This document shows positions 17,550 to 25,193 of a stretch of DNA of 64,000 nucleotides, one piece after another. Origin of the DNA: Crossiella sp. S99.2. Lineage in GTDB: Bacteria; Actinomycetota; Actinomycetes; Mycobacteriales; Pseudonocardiaceae. A program made the position numbers and the translations under genes. Position 1 is the first letter of the stretch, and every line of letters begins with the position of its first letter. Below the pieces are notes generated by a model. It saw only the letters and a list, made by a program, of their open reading frames with translations. It did not search any database and was not told where the DNA came from. Location of the stretch: positions 248,001 through 312,000 of the forward strand of contig NZ_JALMDK010000005.1 of assembly GCF_023094165.1 (NCBI RefSeq). Direction: 5' to 3'.

Positions 17550-17862
17550 CCCACAGCCCAACCATCGGCGACCCGGAGCCCAGCCCCAACCAACGGCGAT
17601 TCAGCCGCTCAGCCCCAACCACCGAGGCCCTCGAGCACCCACGCTCGGGGGCCTCGGCCTGTCCCGCCCTGCTTCCGGTCCGGGTGCCTCGGCCACTGTC
17701 GCCTGGTCTCTACCTCTTCGCGCCCCATCCGCCCCGCCGGGCCGTCCAAACGTCGCCACCAGTCGTGATCAAGTCACCTGAACCGATTTCGAGAATTCTT
17801 AACCAAGTGACGCCGCAGTTTGTATATGGTTTGTAGGCGGGTTGTACAAGCCGCTGCTGTCC
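17550..17862. other. Intergenic stretch between S15 and M23 peptidase genes
   Basis: This gap holds no gene. It begins with three imperfect copies of a CAGCCCCAACCAxCGGCGA-like unit (from about 17553, 17580 and 17611), then the terminator-like hairpin at 17622-17657. It then passes into an AT-richer segment (17755-17845, including TTTCGAGAATTCTTAA and TTTGTATATGG) that probably carries the promoter of the M23 peptidase gene. I found no riboswitch consensus that I could defend. Confidence 0.5.
17622..17657 (+). terminator. Hairpin terminator after the S15 peptidase
   Basis: CCGAGGCCCTCGAGC (17622-17636) pairs with GCTCGGGGGCCTCGG (17643-17657) across a 6-nt loop; the 15-bp stem has one G-T wobble. 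No run of T follows, as is common for actinobacterial terminators. It lies 72 bp after the stop. Confidence 0.55.
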
Positions 17863-17892
17863 TGTGACCTCCTCATCCCTGCGGAGGTCACA
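17863..17892 (+). promoter_or_regulatory. Hairpin sequestering the ribosome-binding site of the M23 peptidase gene
   Basis: TGTGACCTCC (17863-17872) is a perfect complement of GGAGGTCACA (17883-17892), with the 10-nt loop TCATCCCTGC. The right arm contains the whole Shine-Dalgarno sequence GGAGG and ends on the A of the ATG start at 17892. In the folded mRNA, translation should be blocked. Something (temperature, a ligand-sensing upstream RNA, a protein or leader translation) would have to open it. Confidence 0.6.
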
Positions 17893-18410
17893 TGCCCAGC
17901 AAGCGTCTTGTCGCGGTGCTCGCCGGAGTCGTCGTCGCCCCTGTGCTGACCGTCGTGGTCGGCACGGGTTCGGCGAGTGCCGCACCCGCTTTCCAACTTC
18001 CGTTCCCCTGCGGGCAGGTCTGGTCCGGACAGACCCGCACCAACCACAACCCGCAGCTGTCCATCGACTTCAACCGCGCCAACGACGAGGGGGACATCGT
18101 GGACGCCTCGGCCGCCGGCACGGTGACGGTCGTCGGCAACCTCGGCTCCACCAGCTACGGCCGGTGGATCGAGATCGACCACGGCGCGGGCTGGCGGACC
18201 CGCTACGCCCACCTGTCGGTGCAACGGGTCAGCGTCGGCCAGCGGGTCGCCCGCGGCCAGCAGATCGGCAACGTCGGCAACACCGGTGGCTCCACCGGCG
18301 CCCACCTGCACTTCGAGCAGCGCCTCAACGGCGCCGCCGTCCGCATCGCGTTCAACGGCGCGGCCGCCCTGTACTACGGCACCCGGAACTACACCAGTCA
18401 GAACTGCTGA
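17892..18410 (+). CDS. Secreted M23-family metallopeptidase
   Basis: The protein has 172 residues. A signal peptide (KRLVAVLAGVVVAPVLTVVV, ending about GSASA-A) precedes a single M23 (lysostaphin-like) domain. Zinc ligands are seen in NHNPQLSIDFNR (His...Asp) and AHLHFEQR (HxH, with the first His of GAHLHF catalytic); GWRTRYAHLSV and GQQIGNVGNTGGSTG are the standard motifs. Such enzymes cut peptide cross-links of peptidoglycan, or act on other bacterial walls. ATG 17892 lies 4 bases after GGAGG, which is buried in a hairpin. The gene is followed by a strong terminator and looks monocistronic, so expression is probably controlled tightly, as expected for an autolysin. Confidence 0.9.
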   Translation: MPSKRLVAVLAGVVVAPVLTVVVGTGSASAAPAFQLPFPCGQVWSGQTRTNHNPQLSIDFNRANDEGDIVDASAAGTVTVVGNLGSTSYGRWIEIDHGAGWRTRYAHLSVQRVSVGQRVARGQQIGNVGNTGGSTGAHLHFEQRLNGAAVRIAFNGAAALYYGTRNYTSQNC

Positions 18411-18457
18411 CCCCTGACGTGGCGCGCCAGATCGCCCCCCCAGTGGCGCGTCACCCA

Positions 18458-18502
18458 CGGACCTCCCGGTCTCACCCCCCTGGGCCGGGAGGTCCGCTTT
18501 TT
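18458..18502 (+). terminator. Rho-independent terminator after the M23 peptidase
   Basis: CGGACCTCCCGG (18458-18469) pairs perfectly with CCGGGAGGTCCG (18485-18496), loop 15 nt, followed by CTTTTT (18497-18502). A 12-bp GC-rich stem plus T-run is the classic form. Confidence 0.85.
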
Positions 18503-18616
18503 CCTGGGCGTGTCATCCGGCGTCCATCTGGCGGCTAGTCAAACTTCCCCCAGGTGCGTTGTGCTTTCTGTTGGCAATTCACCAAACTGGATGTCCGTCC
18601 TGATCCGGAGGTCGCC

Positions 18617-21600
18617 GTGCGAGCCCTGCGCGCCACCGTCGCCCTGCTGTCGGTCCTCGCCCTCACCACCGCCGTCCCCGCCCCGGCTCTGGCCGAGCGA
18701 CACGGCGTCACCGCTTCGCTGGGCCCGCGCCCGATCGAGGACGCCCCAGCCGCCTCCGCCGCCGACGGCGCCATCGCCACGCTCACCACGGCGGCGCCCC
18801 GCGCGGACGCCCTGCCGGTGAGCGAGGTGACCTCGCCGGTCGCCCCCGGCCTGGACCTGACCGAGTTCGACCGCCTGGACGCCCGCGGCTGGATCCGCGG
18901 CGACGTCCTCACCGCCGACCTGGGCCGTGGCACCCTGCGCCCCGCCTACCTGAGCCCAGGCATGGTCGCGGCCCGCAGCCCGCTGTCCGAACAGGCCGCC
19001 GCCCGAGGCGTGGTCGCCGGGGTCAACGGCGACTTCTTCGACATCAACGCCACCGGCGCCCCGCTCGGCGTCGGCATGGATGCGGGCGCGCTGCGCCACG
19101 CCCCTGCCGCCGGCCACAACCTCACCGCGGCCATCGGTCCCGCCGATCTGGGACGTCTCGCCGAGGTGTTCCTCGATGCCACCATCACCCTGCCCGGCGG
19201 CGTCAGCCTGACCGGCACCAACCTGAACTCACCGGTCGTCGCGGCCAACGGCGTCGGTGTGTTCACCGCGCTGTGGGGCCACGCGTCCCGCCGCACCGCC
19301 ATCGGCACCGCGGCCAAGGCGACCGAGGTGGAACTGCGCGACGGCGTGGTGACCGCTATCCGCCCCGCACCGGGTGAGGGACCGATCCCGGCCAACACCG
19401 CCTACCTGCTCGGCGTCGACGCGGGCGCCGATCGCCTCGCCGGTCTCGTCCCGGGTCAACGGGTCGAGGTGGCCTACAAGCCGCGTACCGACGGCCCGGT
19501 CCCGCTCGCCGCGGTCGGCGGCAACCGGGTCCTGGTCAGGGACGGCGTCGTCCAGAACCTCGACGACACCACCATGCACCCGCGTACCGCCGTCGGCTTC
19601 TCCGCTGACAGCCGTCGCCTGTGGATGGTGACGGTCGACGGCAGACAGGCCGACAGCCGAGGCATGACCGAACGCGAACTCGCCGAACTGCTGCGCTCCT
19701 TCGGCGCCGACGACGCCCTGAATCTGGACGGCGGCGGCTCGTCCACACTGCTGGCCCGCCGTCCCGGCGACAGTGCCGCCGGCGTGCACAACCAGCCCTC
19801 CGACGGTGGCGAACGCTTGGTGCCCAACGGGATCGGCCTGACCGCGAATCGCGGCAGCGGTCGTCTGACCGCCTTCCGTGTAGAGCCGGCTGTCCGGGCC
19901 GGTGCGGCCGACCGAGTGCTTGCCGGTCAGACCCGAGTCGTGACTGCCCATGGTCACGACGAGACAGGTGCCCCAGTTCCCGGTGAACCCACCTGGCGTG
20001 TTGCCCCAACACGAGCAGGGAAGGTGTCCCGAGGTGTGTTCCACGCTAGCACTTCCGGGAAGGCGACTGTGACCGCTTCCCGGGGTTCTGCCAGGGGATC
20101 GACGACTTTCACCGTATTGGGTAAAGCCGCCCGGATCGACTCCGACACCGAGCGCGTCGCGCTGTCCGGCCTGGGCGCCCGCGGCCGGTTCCAGATCCTC
20201 GGGCAGGACGCCGAGGGCTTCAGCACCTGGCTCGAACCCGCCGACGTGACTCTCGAATACGACCAGCGCGTGGTGCAGATCAGCAAGGACCGCAACGGTT
20301 TCGTCGCCGCGGCCGTCACCGGCTCCGGCGCCACGGTGGTCAAGGCCAAGGTCGGCGATCTGACCACCCACCTGGGCGTCACCGTCGGCGTCAGTCCCCG
20401 CGTTGTGTCCACAATGGACGATCTGGCCGGCTGGCAGACGAGTGTGTTCCCCGCCGTGGTCGGCGCCGCGATTTCCCTGGTGCCAGGCCGAAACGGCGGC
20501 AAGGCGATCGGTCTCGACTACCGGCTGACCGGCACCACCGCGACCCGTGCCGCCTACCTGAACGCAGAACCGCCCGCCGTGCTGCCCCCGGGCACCCAAC
20601 GGCTTGGCGTGTGGGCGCACGGCGACAACAGCAAGGCGTGGCTGCGCATGACCTTGCTGGACGCGGCGGGCACACCCACCGTCGTCGACCTCGCCCGCCA
20701 GGTCGACTGGACCGGCTGGCGCTACGTCGAGGCCCCGATCCCGGCCGCGCTGACCGGACAGCTCCGCCTGCAACGGCTCTACCTGGTGGAAACCGACCGC
20801 GAACGCCAGTACGAAGGCAAGATCGCCTTCGCCGAGCTGACCGCGCAGGCCGCCGTCCCGATCACCGTGCCCGGCGATCCCGCGGCCCAGGACCCGGCGA
20901 TCATCCGCACCGGCACGCTGGAACCCCGTCCGGGCGCGGTGCGGGTGGCCGTGGTCAGCGACGCCCAGTTCACCGCGGACGCGCCCGAGGGGCCGCTGGT
21001 CGCACAGGCCCGGCGCACCCTCCGCGAAGCATTGGCCATCCGGCCTGACGTCGTGCTCATCAACGGCGACCTCGTCGACCGGGCCCTGCCCGCCGACATG
21101 GCCCTGGCCCGTCAGATCCTGGACAGCGAACTGGGCGACCGCGTTCCCTGGTTCTACCTGCCCGGCAACCACGAGACCTACGGACCGGGGGACACCTCCG
21201 AGTTCCGCAAGTACTTCGGCGCGACCCACCGGGTGGTCGACAAGAACGGCCTGCGCCTGATCCTGCTCGACTCCTCGCTGGGCTCACTCCGCGCGGGCGG
21301 GTTCGACCAGGTGCGCGCGCTGCGCACCGCGCTGGACACCGCGGCCACCGATCCGAACGTCAAGTCGGTGCTGGTCGCGATGCACCACCCGGTGGACGAT
21401 CCGACTCCCGCCGCCGCCTCCGAGCTGTCCGATGCCAAGGAAGCCACCCTGCTGACCACCTGGCTGTCCGAATTCCGGGCCAGGAGCGGGAAACCGGCCG
21501 TGTCGGTGGCGGCGCACGCCGGCCTGTTCCACGCGACCAGGCGTGACGGCGTCCCCTACCTGATCAACGGCAACTCCGGGAAGGCACCGGCCGCGGCGCC

Positions 21601-21976
21601 GGCTGACGGCGGGTTCACCGGCTGGACGCTGCTCCGGGTCGACCCCGCCGCCGCGAATCCCGTGCAGGCCGAGCAGCGCCCGCACGTCGACGGCCTGACG
21701 CTGGACATCCCGGCCACGCTGGCCCCCGGCACCGGCCACCGGCCGACCCCGACCGTGCGGCAGGGCATCCGGACGTTCCCGATCACCTATCCCATCGCGG
21801 CCACCTACACCGCGACCGATGCCCTGCACCTGGGCCCACCGGCCACCGCGGGCCCGGCGCACATCGCCGCCTTCGACCCGGTGACCGGGATGCTCACCGC
21901 CCTGCGACCCGGCACGGCCACCCTCACGCTGACCGTCAACAACACGGCCACCAGCGCACCCGTCACCGTCCGCTGA
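18617..21976 (+). CDS. Secreted phosphodiester glycosidase fused to a calcineurin-like metallophosphoesterase
   Basis: The protein has 1119 residues. Start GTG 18617, four bases after GGAGGTC, opens a signal peptide (LRATVALLSVLALTTAVPA). A NAGPA-type phosphodiester glycosidase domain spans about 130-410 (GVNGDFFDIN, then ALNLDGGGSST). An Ig/Big-like region (about 420-510) and a beta-rich jelly-roll-like module (about 600-750) follow. A calcineurin-like phosphoesterase covers about 775-1000: VVSDAQF, INGDLVD, PGNHET, MHHP and AHAGLFH are its metal motifs, the first lacking the usual His of DxH. A short C-terminal beta segment ends the protein. It probably removes sugar-phosphodiester groups and phosphate from an extracellular or wall polymer; the substrate is unknown. 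Monocistronic, between two terminators. Confidence 0.85.
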   Translation: MRALRATVALLSVLALTTAVPAPALAERHGVTASLGPRPIEDAPAASAADGAIATLTTAAPRADALPVSEVTSPVAPGLDLTEFDRLDARGWIRGDVLTADLGRGTLRPAYLSPGMVAARSPLSEQAAARGVVAGVNGDFFDINATGAPLGVGMDAGALRHAPAAGHNLTAAIGPADLGRLAEVFLDATITLPGGVSLTGTNLNSPVVAANGVGVFTALWGHASRRTAIGTAAKATEVELRDGVVTAIRPAPGEGPIPANTAYLLGVDAGADRLAGLVPGQRVEVAYKPRTDGPVPLAAVGGNRVLVRDGVVQNLDDTTMHPRTAVGFSADSRRLWMVTVDGRQADSRGMTERELAELLRSFGADDALNLDGGGSSTLLARRPGDSAAGVHNQPSDGGERLVPNGIGLTANRGSGRLTAFRVEPAVRAGAADRVLAGQTRVVTAHGHDETGAPVPGEPTWRVAPTRAGKVSRGVFHASTSGKATVTASRGSARGSTTFTVLGKAARIDSDTERVALSGLGARGRFQILGQDAEGFSTWLEPADVTLEYDQRVVQISKDRNGFVAAAVTGSGATVVKAKVGDLTTHLGVTVGVSPRVVSTMDDLAGWQTSVFPAVVGAAISLVPGRNGGKAIGLDYRLTGTTATRAAYLNAEPPAVLPPGTQRLGVWAHGDNSKAWLRMTLLDAAGTPTVVDLARQVDWTGWRYVEAPIPAALTGQLRLQRLYLVETDRERQYEGKIAFAELTAQAAVPITVPGDPAAQDPAIIRTGTLEPRPGAVRVAVVSDAQFTADAPEGPLVAQARRTLREALAIRPDVVLINGDLVDRALPADMALARQILDSELGDRVPWFYLPGNHETYGPGDTSEFRKYFGATHRVVDKNGLRLILLDSSLGSLRAGGFDQVRALRTALDTAATDPNVKSVLVAMHHPVDDPTPAAASELSDAKEATLLTTWLSEFRARSGKPAVSVAAHAGLFHATRRDGVPYLINGNSGKAPAAAPADGGFTGWTLLRVDPAAANPVQAEQRPHVDGLTLDIPATLAPGTGHRPTPTVRQGIRTFPITYPIAATYTATDALHLGPPATAGPAHIAAFDPVTGMLTALRPGTATLTLTVNNTATSAPVTVR

Positions 21977-22002
21977 CCTGCGGCGGAATCCGAAATCCAG
22001 GA

Positions 22003-22038
22003 GGCGAGCCCGGCGCCCACCCCGCCGGGCTCGCCTTA
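22003..22038 (+). terminator. Rho-independent-type terminator after the glycosidase-phosphoesterase
   Basis: GGCGAGCCCGGCG (22003-22015) and CGCCGGGCTCGCC (22023-22035) form a perfect 13-bp stem with a 7-nt loop, followed by TTAT. It lies 26 bp after the stop codon. Confidence 0.82.
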
Positions 22039-22167
22039 TACACCACCTCGCCGCCACCCCTGCCTGAAATCGCTCTCAAGATCGCGACCTATCCACAACA
22101 AGGCACCTGTCCACAGCCGACCCAGGAGCCGATTCCCTCCCCGCCCCCGCCCCGCCAAGCTCGACCC

Positions 22168-23280
22168 ATGACCACAGCCACGGCCACCGCCGCCCCACCG
22201 CGCCCACCCCGGCAGACTGTCCACCTCTGGGAACCAGGCGACGTCATCGCCGCCCTCCCACCCCTCATCGGCTTCCACCCGACCGATTCGCTGGTGATCC
22301 TCTACCTCGTCGACCGCGCCAGACTGGAGATCCAACGCGTTCTCCGCGCCGATCTGCCCTCGCCGGCGGGCGAGGAGGAGTTCATCGCGTTCGCCTGCGA
22401 CAACATCCTGGAGAGCGGAGCCACCTCGGTGCAGCTCTGCGTCATCGGCGGCGACACCCGAACAGCCGCCCAGCCGGAGGAATCCGGCACCGTCGTCGCC
22501 CTGCCCACCCGGCCGCCGCGGCGCGCGCTGGTCCTCGCCCTCACTCAGGTACTCCGCAAGCAAGGCATCGAGGTCATGGAATCGCTGTGGGCCGAAAGCA
22601 CCCGGCACAACGCTTCTTGGCAGGACTACGAACACCCGGAGAACACCGGTGCCGTGCCCGATCCGGATGCCTCGCTGCTGACCGTGGCCACCGTCGCCGC
22701 GGGCGGTATCACCTACAACTCCCGCGAGGAGCTGGCCAAGAACCTGGAGGGTGAGGAACAGGCACTGAACAGGCGGAGTTGCCGGCTCGACTGGCACACG
22801 GACCACACGATCCCCGGTGGCGGCCCGACCCCCGCGGCCGGCATTCGCGCCATCCAGGCCGAGCTGAAGAACATCGCGGACGGCTCCTTCACGGTGACCG
22901 ACAACCTCATCGTCCGCCTCGCGCTGGCCCTCAACGACCATCGGGTCCGGGACGTGGCCTTGACCATGACCCTGCGCGAGGAAGCCGGCGACGCCGCCGA
23001 GCGGCTGTGGCTGGAGCTGACTCGCGAGACCCCGGCGCCGGAATGCGCCGAACCGGCCACCCTGCTCGCCTTCGCCGCTTACCGCCGGGGCGACGGGGTG
23101 CTGGCCAACATCGCCCTGGAACACGCCACGAAGGCACAGCCGAGCCACATGCTGGCCTCGCTGCTCGGCCGGGCCATCGACGCCGGACTGCCGCCGAAGG
23201 ACGTGTTGACCGCGGTCAACAACACCCACCGGCTCGGCATGGACATCGTCATCCCCCAGCAGTCGACCCCGGTGGACTGA
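22168..23280 (+). CDS. DUF4192 domain protein
   Basis: The protein has 370 residues. VHLWEPGDVIAALPPLIGFH followed by PTDSLVILYL is the hallmark opening of the DUF4192 family, common in actinomycetes. The C-terminal part (AEPATLLAFAAYRRGDGVLA, then NIALEHA) has the alanine-rich, TPR-like helices typical of the family, and TYNSREELAKNLEG is also characteristic. The function of DUF4192 is not known; no catalytic motif or membrane segment is visible. Start ATG 22168. It is convergent with the XRE-type regulator (19-bp gap). Confidence is high for the family and nil for biochemical role. Confidence 0.85.
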   Translation: MTTATATAAPPRPPRQTVHLWEPGDVIAALPPLIGFHPTDSLVILYLVDRARLEIQRVLRADLPSPAGEEEFIAFACDNILESGATSVQLCVIGGDTRTAAQPEESGTVVALPTRPPRRALVLALTQVLRKQGIEVMESLWAESTRHNASWQDYEHPENTGAVPDPDASLLTVATVAAGGITYNSREELAKNLEGEEQALNRRSCRLDWHTDHTIPGGGPTPAAGIRAIQAELKNIADGSFTVTDNLIVRLALALNDHRVRDVALTMTLREEAGDAAERLWLELTRETPAPECAEPATLLAFAAYRRGDGVLANIALEHATKAQPSHMLASLLGRAIDAGLPPKDVLTAVNNTHRLGMDIVIPQQSTPVD

Positions 23281-23299
23281 ATCGGGAGACCCCCGCCGG

Positions 23300-23533
23300 T
23301 CAGTCCGACCGGTACCGCAACAGCTCGCCCGGCTGACAGCCCAGTGCGTCGCACAGCAGGGTCAGCGTGGAGAACCGCATGGCTTTGGCCTTGCCGGTCT
23401 TGAGAATGGAGAGATTCACGATGCTGATCTGAACCCGATGGGACAGCTCGGTGAGTGTCATGCCCCGGCGCTCCAGGAGTTCGTCCAGCAACACCTCGAT
23501 GCGATGCCCCTCGACCAGTTCGACCGGTGACAT
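23300..23533 (-). CDS. Small XRE-type helix-turn-helix regulator
   Basis: The 77-residue single-domain HTH protein has the YozG/Cro-C1 pattern: IEVLLDELLERRGMTLTELS (helices 1-2), VQISIVNLSILKTGKAKAMR (recognition helix) and FSTLTLLCDALGCQPGELL. The ATG start overlaps the TGA of the upstream DUF2975 gene (TGATG), so the two are coupled. In many actinomycetes and firmicutes a DUF2975 membrane protein is encoded next to this type of regulator. The pair may form a membrane-signalled switch, but its ligand and targets are unknown. Confidence 0.88.
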   Translation of the reverse strand: MSPVELVEGHRIEVLLDELLERRGMTLTELSHRVQISIVNLSILKTGKAKAMRFSTLTLLCDALGCQPGELLRYRSD

Positions 23534-24126
23534 CAGACGGTGCCCTCCAGTTCATCCCGCAACACCACACCGCGCCGGACGATCTCCGACCCGGCCAGCG
23601 CGGCCAAGCCGACCAATGCCCAGGTCAACGCACGACCGTCCGGCCACTGGAACATTCCGGGGCTGGTCAGCACCACCTCGGTAAGCCCGGACCGCGCCAC
23701 GGAGTCGAGTGCCCCGGCAGCCAGGTTGCCGAGCAGTAGCAGAAACCCTATGTGCCGCAACGATCTCACGGTTGCCGCGGCGAACATCGGCCGCTCACCC
23801 ACATTGACCCGACGCATCACCCGAGCCACCAGGAGCAGTGCCACCACATCGATCAGCGCGTAAGGCAGCCAGGTCAGCAGCACCAACCAGAAGAACTCCG
23901 CCGAACCATCCTGAGTGAGGAAGGTGACGATCCCGCCGCCGACACGAAACCCCGGCGCCAGAGCCTCCGGCGCCGGCGCGGACATCGCCAGTCCGACGGA
24001 CTGCTGCCCCACCGTCAGCCTGATCCCCATCTCGACCAGGCGGATGATCCCCAGGAACGCGGCGACCACCGCCAGCCACCGCAACCACCGGGTGGGCGTC
24101 CCGGCCCCCAACACAGCATGTTCCAT
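23533..24126 (-). CDS. DUF2975-like membrane protein
   Basis: The 197-residue protein has four hydrophobic segments (about 14-36, 75-100, 125-145 and 165-185), spaced as in DUF2975 proteins. It has the typical cytosolic loop ARVMRRVNVGERPMFAAATV (position-preserved PF...V.LR in the family) before LRHIGFLLLLGNLAAG. Its stop overlaps the start of the small XRE regulator. Function is unknown; partnership with the regulator suggests a membrane sensor or anti-regulator. Start ATG 24126. Confidence 0.78.
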   Translation of the reverse strand: MEHAVLGAGTPTRWLRWLAVVAAFLGIIRLVEMGIRLTVGQQSVGLAMSAPAPEALAPGFRVGGGIVTFLTQDGSAEFFWLVLLTWLPYALIDVVALLLVARVMRRVNVGERPMFAAATVRSLRHIGFLLLLGNLAAGALDSVARSGLTEVVLTSPGMFQWPDGRALTWALVGLAALAGSEIVRRGVVLRDELEGTV

Positions 24127-24202
24127 GGTTCCCCCGAACTTCGGCCTTATCGAATAACGATAAGGCGTCCGGCCGCTGAACGGCTACCCCCGATCCTGCC
24201 GC

Positions 24203-24872
24203 TCAGCCACTGAACTCCCAGAGGTGATCCCGAGCCCACGACTCGAACCCCGTCGCGGCCCGCCCTGGCACTCGCGACCCGTCCTCGGTCACCACGGCGT
24301 TGTGCCCCCGCCGTGCCCAGGACGCCCCGGCGACGATCGCGTCCACGATCGCCGTGCCCATCCCCCGCGCAAGCAACCGAGCCCATGCCTCCGCCGGCGG
24401 CAGATCCTCTGTCACCACCGGACGGTTCAGCAGCTTCGCCAGGATCGCCGCCTGGTCCGGCACGCTGAGCGGCTCGGGGCCGGTCAATGTATAGGTCAGT
24501 CCATTGTGGATGGAAGAGAGGAGGGTCTCCGCCGCCACCGCGGCCACGTCCCGCGGATCGAGCACACCCTGGGGGGGCCGTGCCGGTCATGTTCGGCGCC
24601 GGTGCACCGGCCCGGAGCAGATCGGCCCAGTCCAGTGTGTTCGAGGCGAAGCTCGACGGCCGCAGGATCGTCCAGTCCGGCAAGCTGTCGCGCACCGCCC
24701 GCTCCGCCTCGGCGTGCCAGTGACCGATCACGGTGTCGCCGTCGCGTTCGCCCGAGCCGATCGCGGACAGCTTCACCACTCGCCGCACCCCGCCCGCCGC
24801 GGCGGCCGCCACCAGCGCTCGGTCCTGGTCGGCGGTCGGCGCAGGCGGGGCGGTCAACAGGAACACTGGGCT
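24203..24872 (-). pseudogene. NmrA-like NAD(P)-binding protein, truncated and frameshifted
   Basis: Two minus-strand frames together encode the middle and end of an NmrA/atypical-SDR protein. PVFLLTAPPAPTADQDRALV, VRRVVKLSAIGSG and WTILRPSSFASNTLDW are in one frame; LDPRDVAAVAAETLL, GLTYTLTGPEPLSVPDQAAI and the C-terminus are in the other. The frames meet at a run of seven C (minus strand; G-run about 24570-24577); with six C the join reads TAPQGVLDPRDVAAVA, which is the family's usual sequence. The N-terminal Rossmann motif (GATG..G) is absent: similarity stops at about 24872, where the DNA becomes AT-richer. The break coincides with the edge of the island described next. A sequencing error could explain the frameshift but not the missing N-terminus. 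Confidence 0.8.
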
Positions 24873-25193
24873 GAGGCATCGACCGAGGTGGTCAGAAACG
24901 CTGGATTGTCGTATCAGCCCGGTCAGGAAGGGCTGTTTATGGCCCTTGGAGGTTGCAGCTTGCCGTTGTGTCAAAGATGTAGGTGGCGCTGTGTCTAGTT
25001 TCGTTCGCATCGTTGCAATCGGTCAACTATATGGTAGGTCTTGGTCTCGTATAGATCCTAGTCTGCAGGACTTGTGTGAGGTGATTCGCGGGCTGACTGT
25101 TTGGCTGATTTTAATTGTTCGGAGCTTCATCTTGGGCTATAGCCTGTATGTCACGATGACAGGTTTGCGATGGTCGCCAATTAGGATAATGTG
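24873..25193. other. AT-rich flank without a recognisable gene
   Basis: These 321 bases follow the P-loop ATPase stop. Short open frames here look like no known protein. A hairpin AAGGGC-TGTTTATG-GCCCTT lies at about 24926-24945, and a small palindrome TGTCA-CGA-TGACA at 25149-25161; either might end transcription of the minus-strand operon. Nothing else was recognised. Confidence 0.4.

Noticed and set aside
17700-17891. ydaO (c-di-AMP) riboswitch before the M23 peptidase
   Set aside because: I looked for the GGGGGACC / TGAATC blocks of the class and did not find them; only the hairpin over the ribosome-binding site is supported.
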